Below, one piece after another: positions 25,637 through 33,690 of a stretch of DNA of 64,000 nucleotides. A model generated the notes under the pieces. It saw only the letters and a program-made list of their open reading frames with translations, had not been told where the DNA came from and did not search any database. Both the position numbers and the translations under genes were made by a program. This DNA is from Streptococcaceae bacterium (lineage in GTDB: Bacteria; Bacillota; Bacilli; Lactobacillales; Streptococcaceae), in assembly GCA_902363395.1 (NCBI GenBank), contig CABIZZ010000002.1:62001-126000 (forward strand), written 5' to 3'. Every line of letters begins with the position of its first letter. The first letter of the stretch is position 1.

Positions 25637-26323
25637 CTATGCAATCGTCAGGCGTTTTTCTAAGCGATTGAATCCCCATTGAATCACCCCACAAATGACA
25701 ATATAAAGAATAAAAATCACTAGATAGGATTCAAAATATTGATAACCATAAGAGGCTTCGACCTTGGCAATGGCGGTGATATCCTTGATGGTCATGACAA
25801 AGACAAGGGAGGTTCCTTTGACCAAGTTGATAACTAAGTTACACAAATTAGGAAGGGCTGAACGCAAGGCTTGGGGAAAAACAATGCGGATATAGGCTTG
25901 GCGATTGGTCAAACCGATGGCTTGCGCCGCTTCTAGCTGGCCCTTATCCACCGTCAGAATGGCTGACCGGAGAATTTCAGCAAGACTCCCTGTTGTCATC
26001 AAGCTAAAGATGATAAAGGCATAGTAAATGGGATTGATCTCAAAGACATTAAAGTGACTGCCTATGCTCTTAAAAAAGCTATTTAAGAGGCTGGGAAAGA
26101 GACTATAAAAGAAGAGAATCAAAAGAATCGGAGGCGTCGCGCGAATAAAGGCTAAGTAAACCACTGAGAAACTGCGAACCCCTTTGACCTTATAAATCTG
26201 GCCGAGTGCCAAAAAGAGGGCTGGAAAAAAACTCAAGAGAATCGACACGACCATGATCAGAAGTGTCACTGGAACACCACCCAAGGTGGCTAGAAATGTT
26301 TTACTAATAAAATTGAAATCCAT
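25637..26323 (-). CDS. polar amino acid ABC transporter permease
   Basis: A 228-residue HisM/GlnP-type permease with about five transmembrane helices. The EAA loop is visible as [20 protein letters not shown] near residue 135, the coupling site for the ATPase. It is three bases from the previous permease gene and close to the ATPase gene, so all three are coupled. The two permeases of this operon are distinct proteins and probably form a heterodimer. Confidence 0.93.
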   Translation of the reverse strand: MDFNFISKTFLATLGGVPVTLLIMVVSILLSFFPALFLALGQIYKVKGVRSFSVVYLAFIRATPPILLILFFYSLFPSLLNSFFKSIGSHFNVFEINPIYYAFIIFSLMTTGSLAEILRSAILTVDKGQLEAAQAIGLTNRQAYIRIVFPQALRSALPNLCNLVINLVKGTSLVFVMTIKDITAIAKVEASYGYQYFESYLVIFILYIVICGVIQWGFNRLEKRLTIA

Positions 26324-26326
26324 AAG

Positions 26327-27019
26327 CTACCTTTCTGTTACACTGAGTCGTTTTTCAAGCAATTGAGCAGAGAAAGAAATCACAAGGGCAATCACCCAGT
26401 AAATCACCGCAACAGCTGTATAAGTCTCGAGAGAATAATTCCCAAGATTGCGGCTGATCAAGTTGTTTCCTGCTCCCATGATATCGATAAAGCCAATGGT
26501 ATAGGCCAAAGCGGCATCGCGCATGAGGTTCAAGATGGCAGTTGTCATATTTGGAAGAGCCACGCGAAAGGCTTGTGGAAGGACAATCCGCCAAATGGTC
26601 TGAGCTGGTGTCAACCCGATACTCAAGCCCGCTTCCATCTGACCTTTTGGAATGGCCAAATAGGCTGCCTTGAAGACCTCAGAAATCATCGCGGCAAAGA
26701 GAAGAAACATGGCAATCAGGACAAAGACAAACTTGGACCAGTGGTCAATGTCGATGCCCAACCACCAGTTCAAAAATTGGGGCAGTCCATAAAAGACCAA
26801 AAAGAGCAAGACAATTGGAGGGGTACAACGCAAGGTAAAGACATAGCCTTTTGCCAGACCTGCTCCTACCTTATCTTCTGATACTTGTGCCCAGGTCAAA
26901 ACCAAGCCAAATGCCGAACCGAGAAGCGTCGTTAACACCATCAAAGCTAGGGTCGCCGGTAGGGCCTGGACCAAGGTTGGAAGAAATGACCAGACCTTGG
27001 AAATGTCGTATGAGACCAT
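26327..27019 (-). CDS. polar amino acid ABC transporter permease
   Basis: A 230-residue permease paralogous to its neighbour, with about five membrane helices and the EAA-type loop MEAGLSIGLTPAQTIWRIVL near residue 140. AAAGGA precedes the ATG. It lies between the substrate-binding protein gene and the second permease. By family it belongs with cystine, glutamine or histidine-type importers; the cargo cannot be read from this subunit. Confidence 0.93.
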   Translation of the reverse strand: MVSYDISKVWSFLPTLVQALPATLALMVLTTLLGSAFGLVLTWAQVSEDKVGAGLAKGYVFTLRCTPPIVLLFLVFYGLPQFLNWWLGIDIDHWSKFVFVLIAMFLLFAAMISEVFKAAYLAIPKGQMEAGLSIGLTPAQTIWRIVLPQAFRVALPNMTTAILNLMRDAALAYTIGFIDIMGAGNNLISRNLGNYSLETYTAVAVIYWVIALVISFSAQLLEKRLSVTER

Positions 27020-27085
27020 GTTTCTTTTCCTTTCTGTATCCGTATAGAAATAAGGAAGCTGGGGCTATGCGCACCCAGTTTCATC

Positions 27086-27964
27086 TTATTTTTCTTTATC
27101 TACATAACTGAAGACATCTTCACCGAAATATTTTTCGGATAGTTTAGCAAGCGTCCCATCTTCTTCCAATTCTTTGATGGCCTTGCTGTAGGCTTCCGCA
27201 AATTTTTCGTTTTTCTTATCCTTATGGATCAATGGGTAAGTTGGAATTCCTTTGTAGGCAAACCAGCTAAGTTTGTCCGCATATTGGTGGTAAGAACCAT
27301 CTTTATCTGTGACAGCTTTTTCAAAGGAAAGTTTGATGTCAAAGAAGGCATCGTAACGTCCTTCCAGAACCCAAGCATAAGCATCTGCGACTTTGAAAGA
27401 TTCCGCAGCTGTTAATTCGATTTGTTGGTCCTTATGCTTTTCATTGTATTCTTTAATAACATTCCACTGCGCATTTTGTGGTGAAATTGGAACCAATTTT
27501 CCTTTTTCTTTAGCGAAGTCATCAATGTTCTTGTATTTATCCGCGTCTTCTTTTCGTACGGTAAATCCGATGATACTTGCCCCGATTGGTTCTTTTGGAA
27601 TGATAAATTTCTTGGCACGTTCTTCGGTATACCAAGCTCCTTTGGTTCCGATATCGTATTTACCAGATTCTAGACCGATCAAGAGATCGTCGTCACTGGT
27701 TCCAGTATACTCAAACTTGTAGTCTGGTAGCTTTTCGTCAATAGCTTTGAGCACAGCTACTTCATAGCCATCTGATTCCCCTTTTTCATCAACGAAATCG
27801 TACGGCACATAGTTTTGAGTATGGGCCACTTTCAAGGTTGTTACTTTATTAGATCCTGTTGATCCTTTACTGTCGTTTGCGTGGTTCAAGCTTCGACCAA
27901 TAATCGTTGCACCTGCAAGGGCAAGAACAGCCACCCCACCGATAATCCATGTTTTTTTACTCAT
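27086..27964 (-). CDS. amino acid ABC transporter substrate-binding protein, membrane anchored
   Basis: A 292-residue periplasmic-binding-fold protein (SBP_bac_3 type). The N-terminal segment WIIGGVAVLALAGATIIG is hydrophobic, but there is no lipobox cysteine, so anchoring would be by an uncleaved helix rather than a lipid. Family landmarks are YVPYDFVDEKGESDGYEVAV near 55-75 and KYDIGTKGAWYTEERAKKF near 110. The best guess is a cystine or related sulfur amino acid, because the genes just upstream are Zn-thiol-methyltransferase-like and carry a CmbR-like box. It lies 28 bases after the UroD-like gene and is cotranscribed with it. Confidence 0.9.
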   Translation of the reverse strand: MSKKTWIIGGVAVLALAGATIIGRSLNHANDSKGSTGSNKVTTLKVAHTQNYVPYDFVDEKGESDGYEVAVLKAIDEKLPDYKFEYTGTSDDDLLIGLESGKYDIGTKGAWYTEERAKKFIIPKEPIGASIIGFTVRKEDADKYKNIDDFAKEKGKLVPISPQNAQWNVIKEYNEKHKDQQIELTAAESFKVADAYAWVLEGRYDAFFDIKLSFEKAVTDKDGSYHQYADKLSWFAYKGIPTYPLIHKDKKNEKFAEAYSKAIKELEEDGTLAKLSEKYFGEDVFSYVDKEK

Positions 27965-27991
27965 ATTCTCTTTTCTCGCTTTCTATTTTCC

Positions 27992-28993
27992 TTATTCTGC
28001 TGCAGCTTCACGAACCCATTCGATTCGTTCTTCATCAATGTCACTTGGAATCGTACAATCCGCACCGATGACCAAGCCTGTCGTTCCTGTCTCTGCGATG
28101 ATGCGTTTGGTTTCTGCTTGGATGGCAGCCTTGTCTCCTGTGTAGAGAAGACCAGTTTTGCCATTTTCAAAGCCACCGAGAACCGTGCGTCCACCGAAGA
28201 TTTCGCGTCCTTCTGCTAGGCTGATGCCTTCTGGTCCGACTGCCCAGTTGATGACTGGAGCTGGGTAGTCTGTAAAGAGGTGGATATCATTGCGAGCTCC
28301 TTCGTAGCCACAGATATGAAGAATGTTTACGCCACCAGCTTCATTGGCTTCCTCTAAGACATGGAGTTCACTCGGCGCGATGACTTGTTTGTAAACTTCC
28401 TGACTGACACGCGCATCTTGGATGCTTTGAACACTGAGGTAGATCCCGTCTGCTCCAGCTTCTTTAATGATTCGTTGGCTTAAACTTGCGATATCTTGGC
28501 CAATGGTATCCAATACTTTTTTAAGAGTGGCTGCATCTTGATCGATAAAGTTGGCGATCAAGTCATCTCCACCTGACACTTCTCCGACCAACCATTTGAA
28601 GTAGGTCACTGGAGCAAAGATGTTGTAGATGGCTACAATGTCCTCTTCAAAACCGGCCCGGATTTTTTTCACAAGCTCTACCTGTTCTGTGATCCATGGA
28701 TGATCTGCTCCGAGCGGTTCAATCCCTGCTAAATCCGAGATGTTTTCAAGGCCTTTGTGAATGGCTGGGTTTGGATAAGCAAAGTAGCCATCGCTCATGA
28801 GTTTGACAAAGTCTGGTTTGACCTTGTGAAGGAAGTTTTTATGGCCATTGAGGTTTTTTTCGATAATTTCTGGATTAGAAAATCCTTTCAACCATTCATC
28901 TTCCCTTGTAAAATGATGCCAAAATCCAACTGGCACACGGTCAACCGCTTCCCCTCTGAAAGCTTTTAAGACTAATTCTCTTTTTGTGGACAT
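27992..28993 (-). CDS. UroD/MtaA-family methyltransferase-like protein (first paralogue)
   Basis: A 333-residue TIM-barrel protein of the uroporphyrinogen decarboxylase superfamily. It retains HICG near residue 230 and a C-terminal GADCT near 315. This His-X-Cys...Cys pattern is the zinc site of MtaA/MtbA-type thiol methyltransferases and is not needed for porphyrin decarboxylation. Streptococci make no haem, so a true HemE role is unlikely. It starts MSTKRELVLKAFRGEAVDRVPVGFWHHF, and AGGT precedes the ATG. It has its own promoter region with a conserved 9-bp-spaced TGATA box and sits directly upstream of an amino acid importer. Substrate unknown. Confidence 0.85.
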   Translation of the reverse strand: MSTKRELVLKAFRGEAVDRVPVGFWHHFTREDEWLKGFSNPEIIEKNLNGHKNFLHKVKPDFVKLMSDGYFAYPNPAIHKGLENISDLAGIEPLGADHPWITEQVELVKKIRAGFEEDIVAIYNIFAPVTYFKWLVGEVSGGDDLIANFIDQDAATLKKVLDTIGQDIASLSQRIIKEAGADGIYLSVQSIQDARVSQEVYKQVIAPSELHVLEEANEAGGVNILHICGYEGARNDIHLFTDYPAPVINWAVGPEGISLAEGREIFGGRTVLGGFENGKTGLLYTGDKAAIQAETKRIIAETGTTGLVIGADCTIPSDIDEERIEWVREAAAE

Positions 28994-29059
28994 GTTCTTA
29001 CCTCGTTCTGTTCTGTTCTTTTCTTGCTAGTTATCTTAACACTTGGACTTTTATTTGAC

Positions 29060-29078
29060 TAATATATATTTTTTATCA
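29060..29078 (-). promoter_or_regulatory. CmbR-like box before the first UroD-like gene
   Basis: Minus strand TGATA-N9-TATTA, within a longer block (CTTGATA...ATATTAGTCA) also found before the second UroD-like gene at 30414. It resembles the TGATA-N9-TATCA motif I remember for the LysR-type cysteine regulator CmbR, with one mismatch. Confidence 0.5.
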
Positions 29079-29097
29079 AGCCCTTCATCTTTTTTTA

Positions 29098-29298
29098 TCA
29101 CTGATCTTCTAGGAGCAGGACGCCCGCTAGATCAGACGGACGAATGAGGGAGATACTATGGGCTGGAATTTTCTCCAGTCTTTCCACATCCGGATCCTTT
29201 TTGCTTTCCTCTTGACTGCTAGCGGCAGCAACTTTTACGAGTCCTAAAACTAGGAACAAAGCTACCAGCATCAGACACCAAATATTGATTTTTTTCAT
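29098..29298 (-). CDS. small secreted protein of unknown function (66 aa)
   Basis: A 66-residue protein with a classical signal peptide: MKKINIWCLMLVALFLVLGL, then a likely AAA/AS cleavage region around residues 24-27 (VAAASSQ). The mature part of about 40 residues is charged then hydrophobic at the end (DLAGVLLLEDQ). The ribosome binding site AGGAG is strong. It lies 18 bases after the second UroD-like gene and is cotranscribed with it; the first UroD-like gene and the importer follow after a separate promoter. No family recognised. It could be a small accessory or signal peptide for the transporter; that is inference. Confidence 0.6.
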   Translation of the reverse strand: MKKINIWCLMLVALFLVLGLVKVAAASSQEESKKDPDVERLEKIPAHSISLIRPSDLAGVLLLEDQ

Positions 29299-29316
29299 CT
29301 CCCTCTCCTTTCTCTT

Positions 29317-30318
29317 TTATAAGACGGCTGCTTGGCGCACCCAATCTAAGCGTTCCAATTGGAAATCGTCTGGCACGGTGCAATCTGCCCCAAGGATCAA
29401 ACCGCGACTTCCAGCTTCTGCCACCAAGCGGCGGGTTTCTTGCTCGATAGTTGCTCGTTCCCCTTGGTAAAGCAAGCCTTTCTTACCATTGACAAAGCCA
29501 CCCAAGACGGCACGATCACCAAAGAGTTTGCGCCCTGCTGCTAGGCTCAGGCCTTCATGATGGGTCGCCCAGTTGATAACCTGAGCTGGATAATCCTTGA
29601 AGAGTTCCACTTCATTGCTAGCTCCTTCAAAGCCACAGATATGAAGGATATTGATGCCACCCGCTTCATTGGCCGCTTCTAGGACAACGATGTTACTCGG
29701 TTCAATGATCTTGCGGTATTCTTCATCTGTCACGCGCTCATCTTGGATCTGCTGAGTTGAGAAGTAAATCCCTTCAACACCTGCTTCTTGGATCAAGCGG
29801 CGACTAAGAATAGCGATATCGCCTGCAATGACATCAAGGACATGGGCCAAGGTTTCTGGATCTTCCTTGATAAAGTCCGCAATCACTTGATCCCCGCGAG
29901 AATGATCTGTCCGAAACCAGCGTTTCAAATAAGAAATGGGCGAGAAGATGTTATAGAAAGAAGCAATCTCCTCATGAAAATGAGAACGAATTTCCTTGAC
30001 CACTTCAATTTGTTTTTCAATCCAAGGATGATGCTCTCCGATGGGCTGAATATCCTTTAATTCTTGGATTGATGTGATCTCTCTCGAATAAAGAGCACTC
30101 GGATAGCGGAAGAAGCCATCGCTCATAATCTTGACAAAATCAGGGGAAATTTCTTCAACATAGTGTTGGTGTCCTTTGATACTTTTTTCAAGTACGGCCG
30201 GATTGTCTAGACCCAATTCTTTTTCTTCTTGGGTCACATAATGGAGCCAAAATCCTACAGGAATTCGCTCTACTGCTTCGCCTCGAATGGCACGAAGAAC
30301 CAATTCTTTTTTACTCAT
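29317..30318 (-). CDS. UroD/MtaA-family methyltransferase-like protein (second paralogue)
   Basis: A 333-residue paralogue of the gene at 27992, alignable along its whole length: MSKKELVLRAIRGEAVERIP start, GIYFSTQQIQDERV, HICG near 230 and GADCTVPDDFQLERLDWVR at the end. Both zinc-type ligands are kept. The start at 30318 is chosen because AGGAGG lies 8 bases upstream; an in-frame codon 78 bases further up has no such site. Duplication with retained ligands suggests two related methyl donors or acceptors rather than one redundant enzyme. Substrate unknown. Confidence 0.85.
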   Translation of the reverse strand: MSKKELVLRAIRGEAVERIPVGFWLHYVTQEEKELGLDNPAVLEKSIKGHQHYVEEISPDFVKIMSDGFFRYPSALYSREITSIQELKDIQPIGEHHPWIEKQIEVVKEIRSHFHEEIASFYNIFSPISYLKRWFRTDHSRGDQVIADFIKEDPETLAHVLDVIAGDIAILSRRLIQEAGVEGIYFSTQQIQDERVTDEEYRKIIEPSNIVVLEAANEAGGINILHICGFEGASNEVELFKDYPAQVINWATHHEGLSLAAGRKLFGDRAVLGGFVNGKKGLLYQGERATIEQETRRLVAEAGSRGLILGADCTVPDDFQLERLDWVRQAAVL

Positions 30319-30413
30319 ACCGTGAAACCTCCTCAATCTCTTCTCCAAAAGGAAGACTGATTGCTGCCCTTCTGAAATTTGTAACCATGATATCACCTCG
30401 AAAAGTAGCTGAC

Positions 30414-30432
30414 TAATATATTTTCCCTATCA
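30414..30432 (-). promoter_or_regulatory. CmbR-like box before the second UroD-like gene
   Basis: Minus strand TGATA-N9-TATTA embedded in CTTGATAGGGAAAATATATT; same box, spacing and flanks (TTGATA...TATTAGTCA) as at 29060. The TATATT inside may be the -10. Confidence 0.5.
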
Positions 30433-30470
30433 AGGCCTTAAAATTTCTTTATTGAGGTAGGTATCAAAAA

Positions 30471-30504
30471 AAGCGCAAGCCCTTGAAAATAAAGCCTTGC
30501 GCGC
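30471..30504 (-). terminator. minus-strand hairpin upstream of the UroD-like operon
   Basis: Minus strand GCGCAAGGC..GGGCTTGCGC followed by TTTTTTT. There is no minus-strand gene immediately upstream, so it either blocks antisense transcription from the HAD gene or acts as a leader attenuator. The rest of the 319-base gap holds only promoters. Confidence 0.6.
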
Positions 30505-30612
30505 ATTCTGATCTATTATTTTATTTTTGAAGAAAGGAACCTACTTTGAAAATTACTTGACCCCGTTATAAGAATCAACTATACCCCTCCTTTTCATTCT
30601 CCTAAAATATGG

Positions 30613-30618
30613 TATACT
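30613..30618 (+). promoter_or_regulatory. extended -10 of the HAD gene
   Basis: TG-G-TATACT about 20 bases before the ATG at 30638, with AGGAGG between; a short leader is predicted. Confidence 0.65.
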
Positions 30619-30637
30619 AAAGAAAAAGGAGGTGCCT

Positions 30638-31459
30638 ATGTCTTCCATTCGTTTAATTGTCAGTGATATTGACGGAACCATTCTGGACCAGCAGCATCAG
30701 GTCGATCCCGACCTCATCGAACTCATCCCCCAGCTCCAAGAAAAAAAGATTCCTTTTATCTTAGCATCGGCTCGTTCTCCTATCGGGATTGCTCCTATCG
30801 CAAGAAGATTGGGCGTCCATCAGGAACCAATCGCTTGCTACAATGGGGCTCTCATCATCAAGGGAGAAGAAATTCTATTTGAACACAGCCTGAACAAAGA
30901 TGAGATCCGCACCTTCCTCCATCGTGTGGAAGAATTAGATTCCAGCATTTCGATTAATTGTTATAGTGGGGCAGTCTGGTTCAACTCCAGAGAGGACCAG
31001 TGGACACAAGTTGAGGCTTCGATAACTGGTGAGACGCCACAGATACAGCCACTTTCTCAGACTCTCTCTGACGTTGATCTCCATCTCCACAAATTGCTCT
31101 TGATTGGGGAGACTCAGAAGATTCAAGAACTCTATCAGAAGCTGGATCCACAAGAATTTCCGCAGACGGCCTTCTACCTTTCCAAGGAAAACTACCTAGA
31201 AGTCACCGCCAAGTCCGTCTCAAAAAGAGATGCTGTCCTTGAACTGGCTGCTTATTACCAGGTCCCTTTGGAACAGGTCATGACCATCGGGGATCACTTC
31301 AATGACCTCCCCATGATTCGTCTGGCTGGACTTGGAGTTGCCATGGGAAATGCTCCTGAAGCTGTCCAAAAGGAAGCTCAAGTTGTCACCAGCAGCAACC
31401 AAGAACACGGCGTAGCACAAGCTATCCAAAAGTATGTCTTACCACCATCAGATAAATAG
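30638..31459 (+). CDS. Cof-type HAD-superfamily phosphatase
   Basis: A 273-residue HAD IIB (Cof/YidA-type) hydrolase. Motif I is DIDGTILD near residue 9, motif II ILASARSP near 40, Lys in KSVSKRDAVLELA near 190, and motif IV GDHFNDLPMI near 215. These enzymes dephosphorylate sugar phosphates, flavin or PLP-type cofactors; the exact substrate is not readable. ATG at 30638 is chosen over the GTG two codons upstream because that GTG overlaps the AGGAGG site. Single gene with its own promoter and terminator. Confidence 0.92.
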   Translation: MSSIRLIVSDIDGTILDQQHQVDPDLIELIPQLQEKKIPFILASARSPIGIAPIARRLGVHQEPIACYNGALIIKGEEILFEHSLNKDEIRTFLHRVEELDSSISINCYSGAVWFNSREDQWTQVEASITGETPQIQPLSQTLSDVDLHLHKLLLIGETQKIQELYQKLDPQEFPQTAFYLSKENYLEVTAKSVSKRDAVLELAAYYQVPLEQVMTIGDHFNDLPMIRLAGLGVAMGNAPEAVQKEAQVVTSSNQEHGVAQAIQKYVLPPSDK

Positions 31460-31485
31460 CCCATGAAATTTTTTCATGGGTTTTT
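31460..31485 (+). terminator. terminator of the HAD gene
   Basis: CCCATGAAA-TTT-TTTCATGGG followed by TTTTT, directly after the stop. Confidence 0.92.
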
Positions 31486-31520
31486 CTAACTCACTTTCTT
31501 TAACCCAGGCTCTGATAAAA

Positions 31521-31551
31521 GTAAAAGAAGCTAGGACAAGCTCCTAACTTC
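31521..31551 (-). terminator. terminator of glmS
   Basis: Minus strand GAAGTTAGGA-GCTTG-TCCTAGCTTC then TTTT, ten bases after the glmS stop. Confidence 0.85.
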
Positions 31552-31560
31552 TTTTCATCT

Positions 31561-33369
31561 TTATTCTACTGTTACGGATTTAGCAAGGTTACGTGGTTTG
31601 TCCACATCGAGTCCACGGTGGAGAGTTGCAAAGTAAGCAATCAATTGGGTTGGTACCACCATTGAGATTGGTGAGAGGTAAGGGTGGACCGTTGTAAGGA
31701 CGATATCGTCTGTCTCTTTAGCAACATTTTCCTCAGCGATAGTAAGGACTTTAGCTCCACGCGCTGCCACTTCTTGGATATTTCCACGAGTGTGGTTGGC
31801 AAGAACTGGGTCTGACAAGAGGGCCAAAACAGGTGTTCCATCCTCAATCAAGGCAATCGTTCCGTGCTTGAGCTCTCCAGCCGCAAAACCTTCACACTGG
31901 ATGTAAGAGATCTCTTTGAGTTTGAGACTGGCTTCCATGGCTACATAGTAGTCTTGACCACGTCCGATGTAAAAGGCGTTGCGTGTTGTTTCAAGGAGGT
32001 CACGAACTTTAGCATCAATCAATTCTTTCTCTGAAAGGGTTGATTCGATAGACTGAGCCACGATAGACAACTCGTGAACCAGGTTAAAAGCTTTGGCTTT
32101 TTCATTGCCATTTGCTTCACCAACCGCTTTTGCAAGGAAGGCAAGAGCTGCGATTTGGGCTGTATAAGCCTTAGTTGATGCTACGGCAATTTCAGGACCT
32201 GCATGAAGCAACATAGTATGGTTAGCTTCACGTGACAGAGTTGATCCTGGCACATTTGTCACTGTCAAGCTTGGAATTCCCATTTCATTGGCCTTGACCA
32301 AAACCTGACGGCTATCAGCTGTTTCACCAGATTGGCTGATAAAGATGAAAAGTGGTTTCTGGCTGAGAAGTGGCATCCCATATCCCCACTCAGAGGAGAT
32401 ACCGAGTTCAACTGGCGTATCTGTCAACTCTTCCAACATCTTCTTAGAAGCAAATCCTGCATGGTAAGAAGTCCCAGCTGCTAGAATGTAGATACGGTCT
32501 GCCTCTTGAACAGCCTTGATGATGGCTGGGTCTACCACTACTTTACCAGCCTCATCTGTGTAGGCTTGGATGAGCTTACGCATCACTGTTGGTTGCTCAT
32601 CAATTTCTTTGAGCATGTAGTAAGGATAGGTTCCCTTTCCGATATCAGACAAGTCAAGCTCAGCAGTATAGCTAGCACGCTCACGGCTGTTGCCATCGTA
32701 GTCTTGCACTTCAACGCTATCAGCTTTCACAATTACCAACTCTTGGTCATGGATCTCCATATATTGGTTGGTCTCACGAATCATGGCCATAGCATCTGAG
32801 CAGACCATGTTGTAGCCATCACCAAGACCAATCAAAAGTGGTGATTTGTTCTTAGCTACATAGATGACATCTGGATTTTCAGAGTCGATCAAGGCAAAGG
32901 CATAAGATCCACGGATGATGTGAAGGGATTTTTTGAAGGCTTCAAGTACTGACAAGCCGTCTTCTTCCGCAAATTTACCAATCAAGTGAACAGCGATTTC
33001 TGTATCTGTTTGTCCCTTGAAGTGGTGACCTGCCAGGTATTCTTCTTTGATTTCGAGATAGTTTTCAATCACCCCATTGTGCACCAAGACAAAACGTCCT
33101 GTCTCAGAGCGGTGTGGGTGAGCATTGTCCTCCGTTGGTTTCCCGTGAGTGGCCCAACGAGTATGTCCGATACCAGTTGTTCCCTCCACTCCAGCTGTCT
33201 TGGCAGACAATTCTGCAATACGACCAACCGCTTTCACCAAATGGTTCTCAGCACCACCTAGGACAAAAATCCCCGCAGAATCATAACCACGGTATTCGAG
33301 CTTTTCAAGCCCTTGAATCAAAATATCCGTTGCATTTGTATTTCCAACAACACCAACAATTCCACACAT
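31561..33369 (-). CDS. glmS: glutamine-fructose-6-phosphate aminotransferase GlmS
   Basis: GlmS makes glucosamine-6-phosphate from fructose-6-phosphate and glutamine, the entry to peptidoglycan amino sugars. The 602-residue protein has the class II glutaminase nucleophile Cys2 (MCGIVGVVG), RWATHG near 75, and two SIS domains; the C terminus LAKSVTVE is canonical. The start is fixed by Cys2, although the only good AAGGAG lies about 30 bases upstream with a hairpin between. A strong promoter is flanked by two AATTGGTCTAG sites resembling NagR/DasR-type GntR operators, so GlcNAc-responsive control is likely. Confidence 0.97.
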   Translation of the reverse strand: MCGIVGVVGNTNATDILIQGLEKLEYRGYDSAGIFVLGGAENHLVKAVGRIAELSAKTAGVEGTTGIGHTRWATHGKPTEDNAHPHRSETGRFVLVHNGVIENYLEIKEEYLAGHHFKGQTDTEIAVHLIGKFAEEDGLSVLEAFKKSLHIIRGSYAFALIDSENPDVIYVAKNKSPLLIGLGDGYNMVCSDAMAMIRETNQYMEIHDQELVIVKADSVEVQDYDGNSRERASYTAELDLSDIGKGTYPYYMLKEIDEQPTVMRKLIQAYTDEAGKVVVDPAIIKAVQEADRIYILAAGTSYHAGFASKKMLEELTDTPVELGISSEWGYGMPLLSQKPLFIFISQSGETADSRQVLVKANEMGIPSLTVTNVPGSTLSREANHTMLLHAGPEIAVASTKAYTAQIAALAFLAKAVGEANGNEKAKAFNLVHELSIVAQSIESTLSEKELIDAKVRDLLETTRNAFYIGRGQDYYVAMEASLKLKEISYIQCEGFAAGELKHGTIALIEDGTPVLALLSDPVLANHTRGNIQEVAARGAKVLTIAEENVAKETDDIVLTTVHPYLSPISMVVPTQLIAYFATLHRGLDVDKPRNLAKSVTVE

Positions 33370-33380
33370 AGTATATACGA

Positions 33381-33405
33381 CACAGACAAGCTGTGCTTTC
33401 TCCTT
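33381..33405 (-). promoter_or_regulatory. distant ribosome binding site of glmS with intervening hairpin
   Basis: Minus strand AAGGAG at 33400-33405, then CACAG-CTTGT-CTGTG (33381-33395), then 11 bases to the ATG at 33369. Folding of the hairpin would bring the site closer to the start codon. Confidence 0.5.
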
Positions 33406-33470
33406 CTATAAAAATGAAAGAAAATAGGTATCCGTACTTGAGTTCCCTTATTTTCTTAGCCAATTTATAA

Positions 33471-33488
33471 AATTGGTCTAGTCTGATT
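33471..33488. promoter_or_regulatory. NagR-like site downstream of the glmS start site
   Basis: AATTGGTCTAGTCTGATT: a good left half of the ATTGGTCTAGACCAAT-type GntR operator with a degraded right half. It follows a CCAATTT-ATA-AAATTGG palindrome at 33460-33476. Confidence 0.55.
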
Positions 33489-33513
33489 CGATAGAAAAAT
33501 TATCAGCGGAGTC

Positions 33514-33542
33514 AGTATACAATGCTTTTTTCTGTTTGTCAA
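33514..33542 (-). promoter_or_regulatory. glmS promoter
   Basis: Minus strand TTGACA (33537-33542), 17-bp spacer, TATACT (33514-33519). The leader is about 140 bases. No glmS ribozyme is evident. Confidence 0.85.
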
Positions 33543-33558
33543 CCTTCAAAATATCAAA

Positions 33559-33570
33559 AATTGGTCTAGT
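33559..33570. promoter_or_regulatory. NagR-like half site upstream of the glmS promoter
   Basis: AATTGGTCTAGT, identical to the core of the site at 33471, 16 bases upstream of the -35. Confidence 0.5.
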
Positions 33571-33690
33571 TAAGAAAGGATTAAGAAAAAACTACCAACT
33601 TTTTTAGTGATAGGTTGGGATGATTGGCTTATTTTAAGATTGTCATTGATGCCAACTGATCTAAATGCCTATCTAATAATTGCATAAGTT

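Noticed and set aside
27992..30318. Calling the UroD-like genes hemE (uroporphyrinogen decarboxylase)
   Set aside because: Haem synthesis is not expected in this genus and the zinc-ligand pattern points to thiol methyl transfer; the hemE label would mislead.
33370..33540. glmS ribozyme
   Set aside because: The leader lacks the conserved ribozyme core and is shorter than the known elements; hairpins present are explained as operator and start-site structures.
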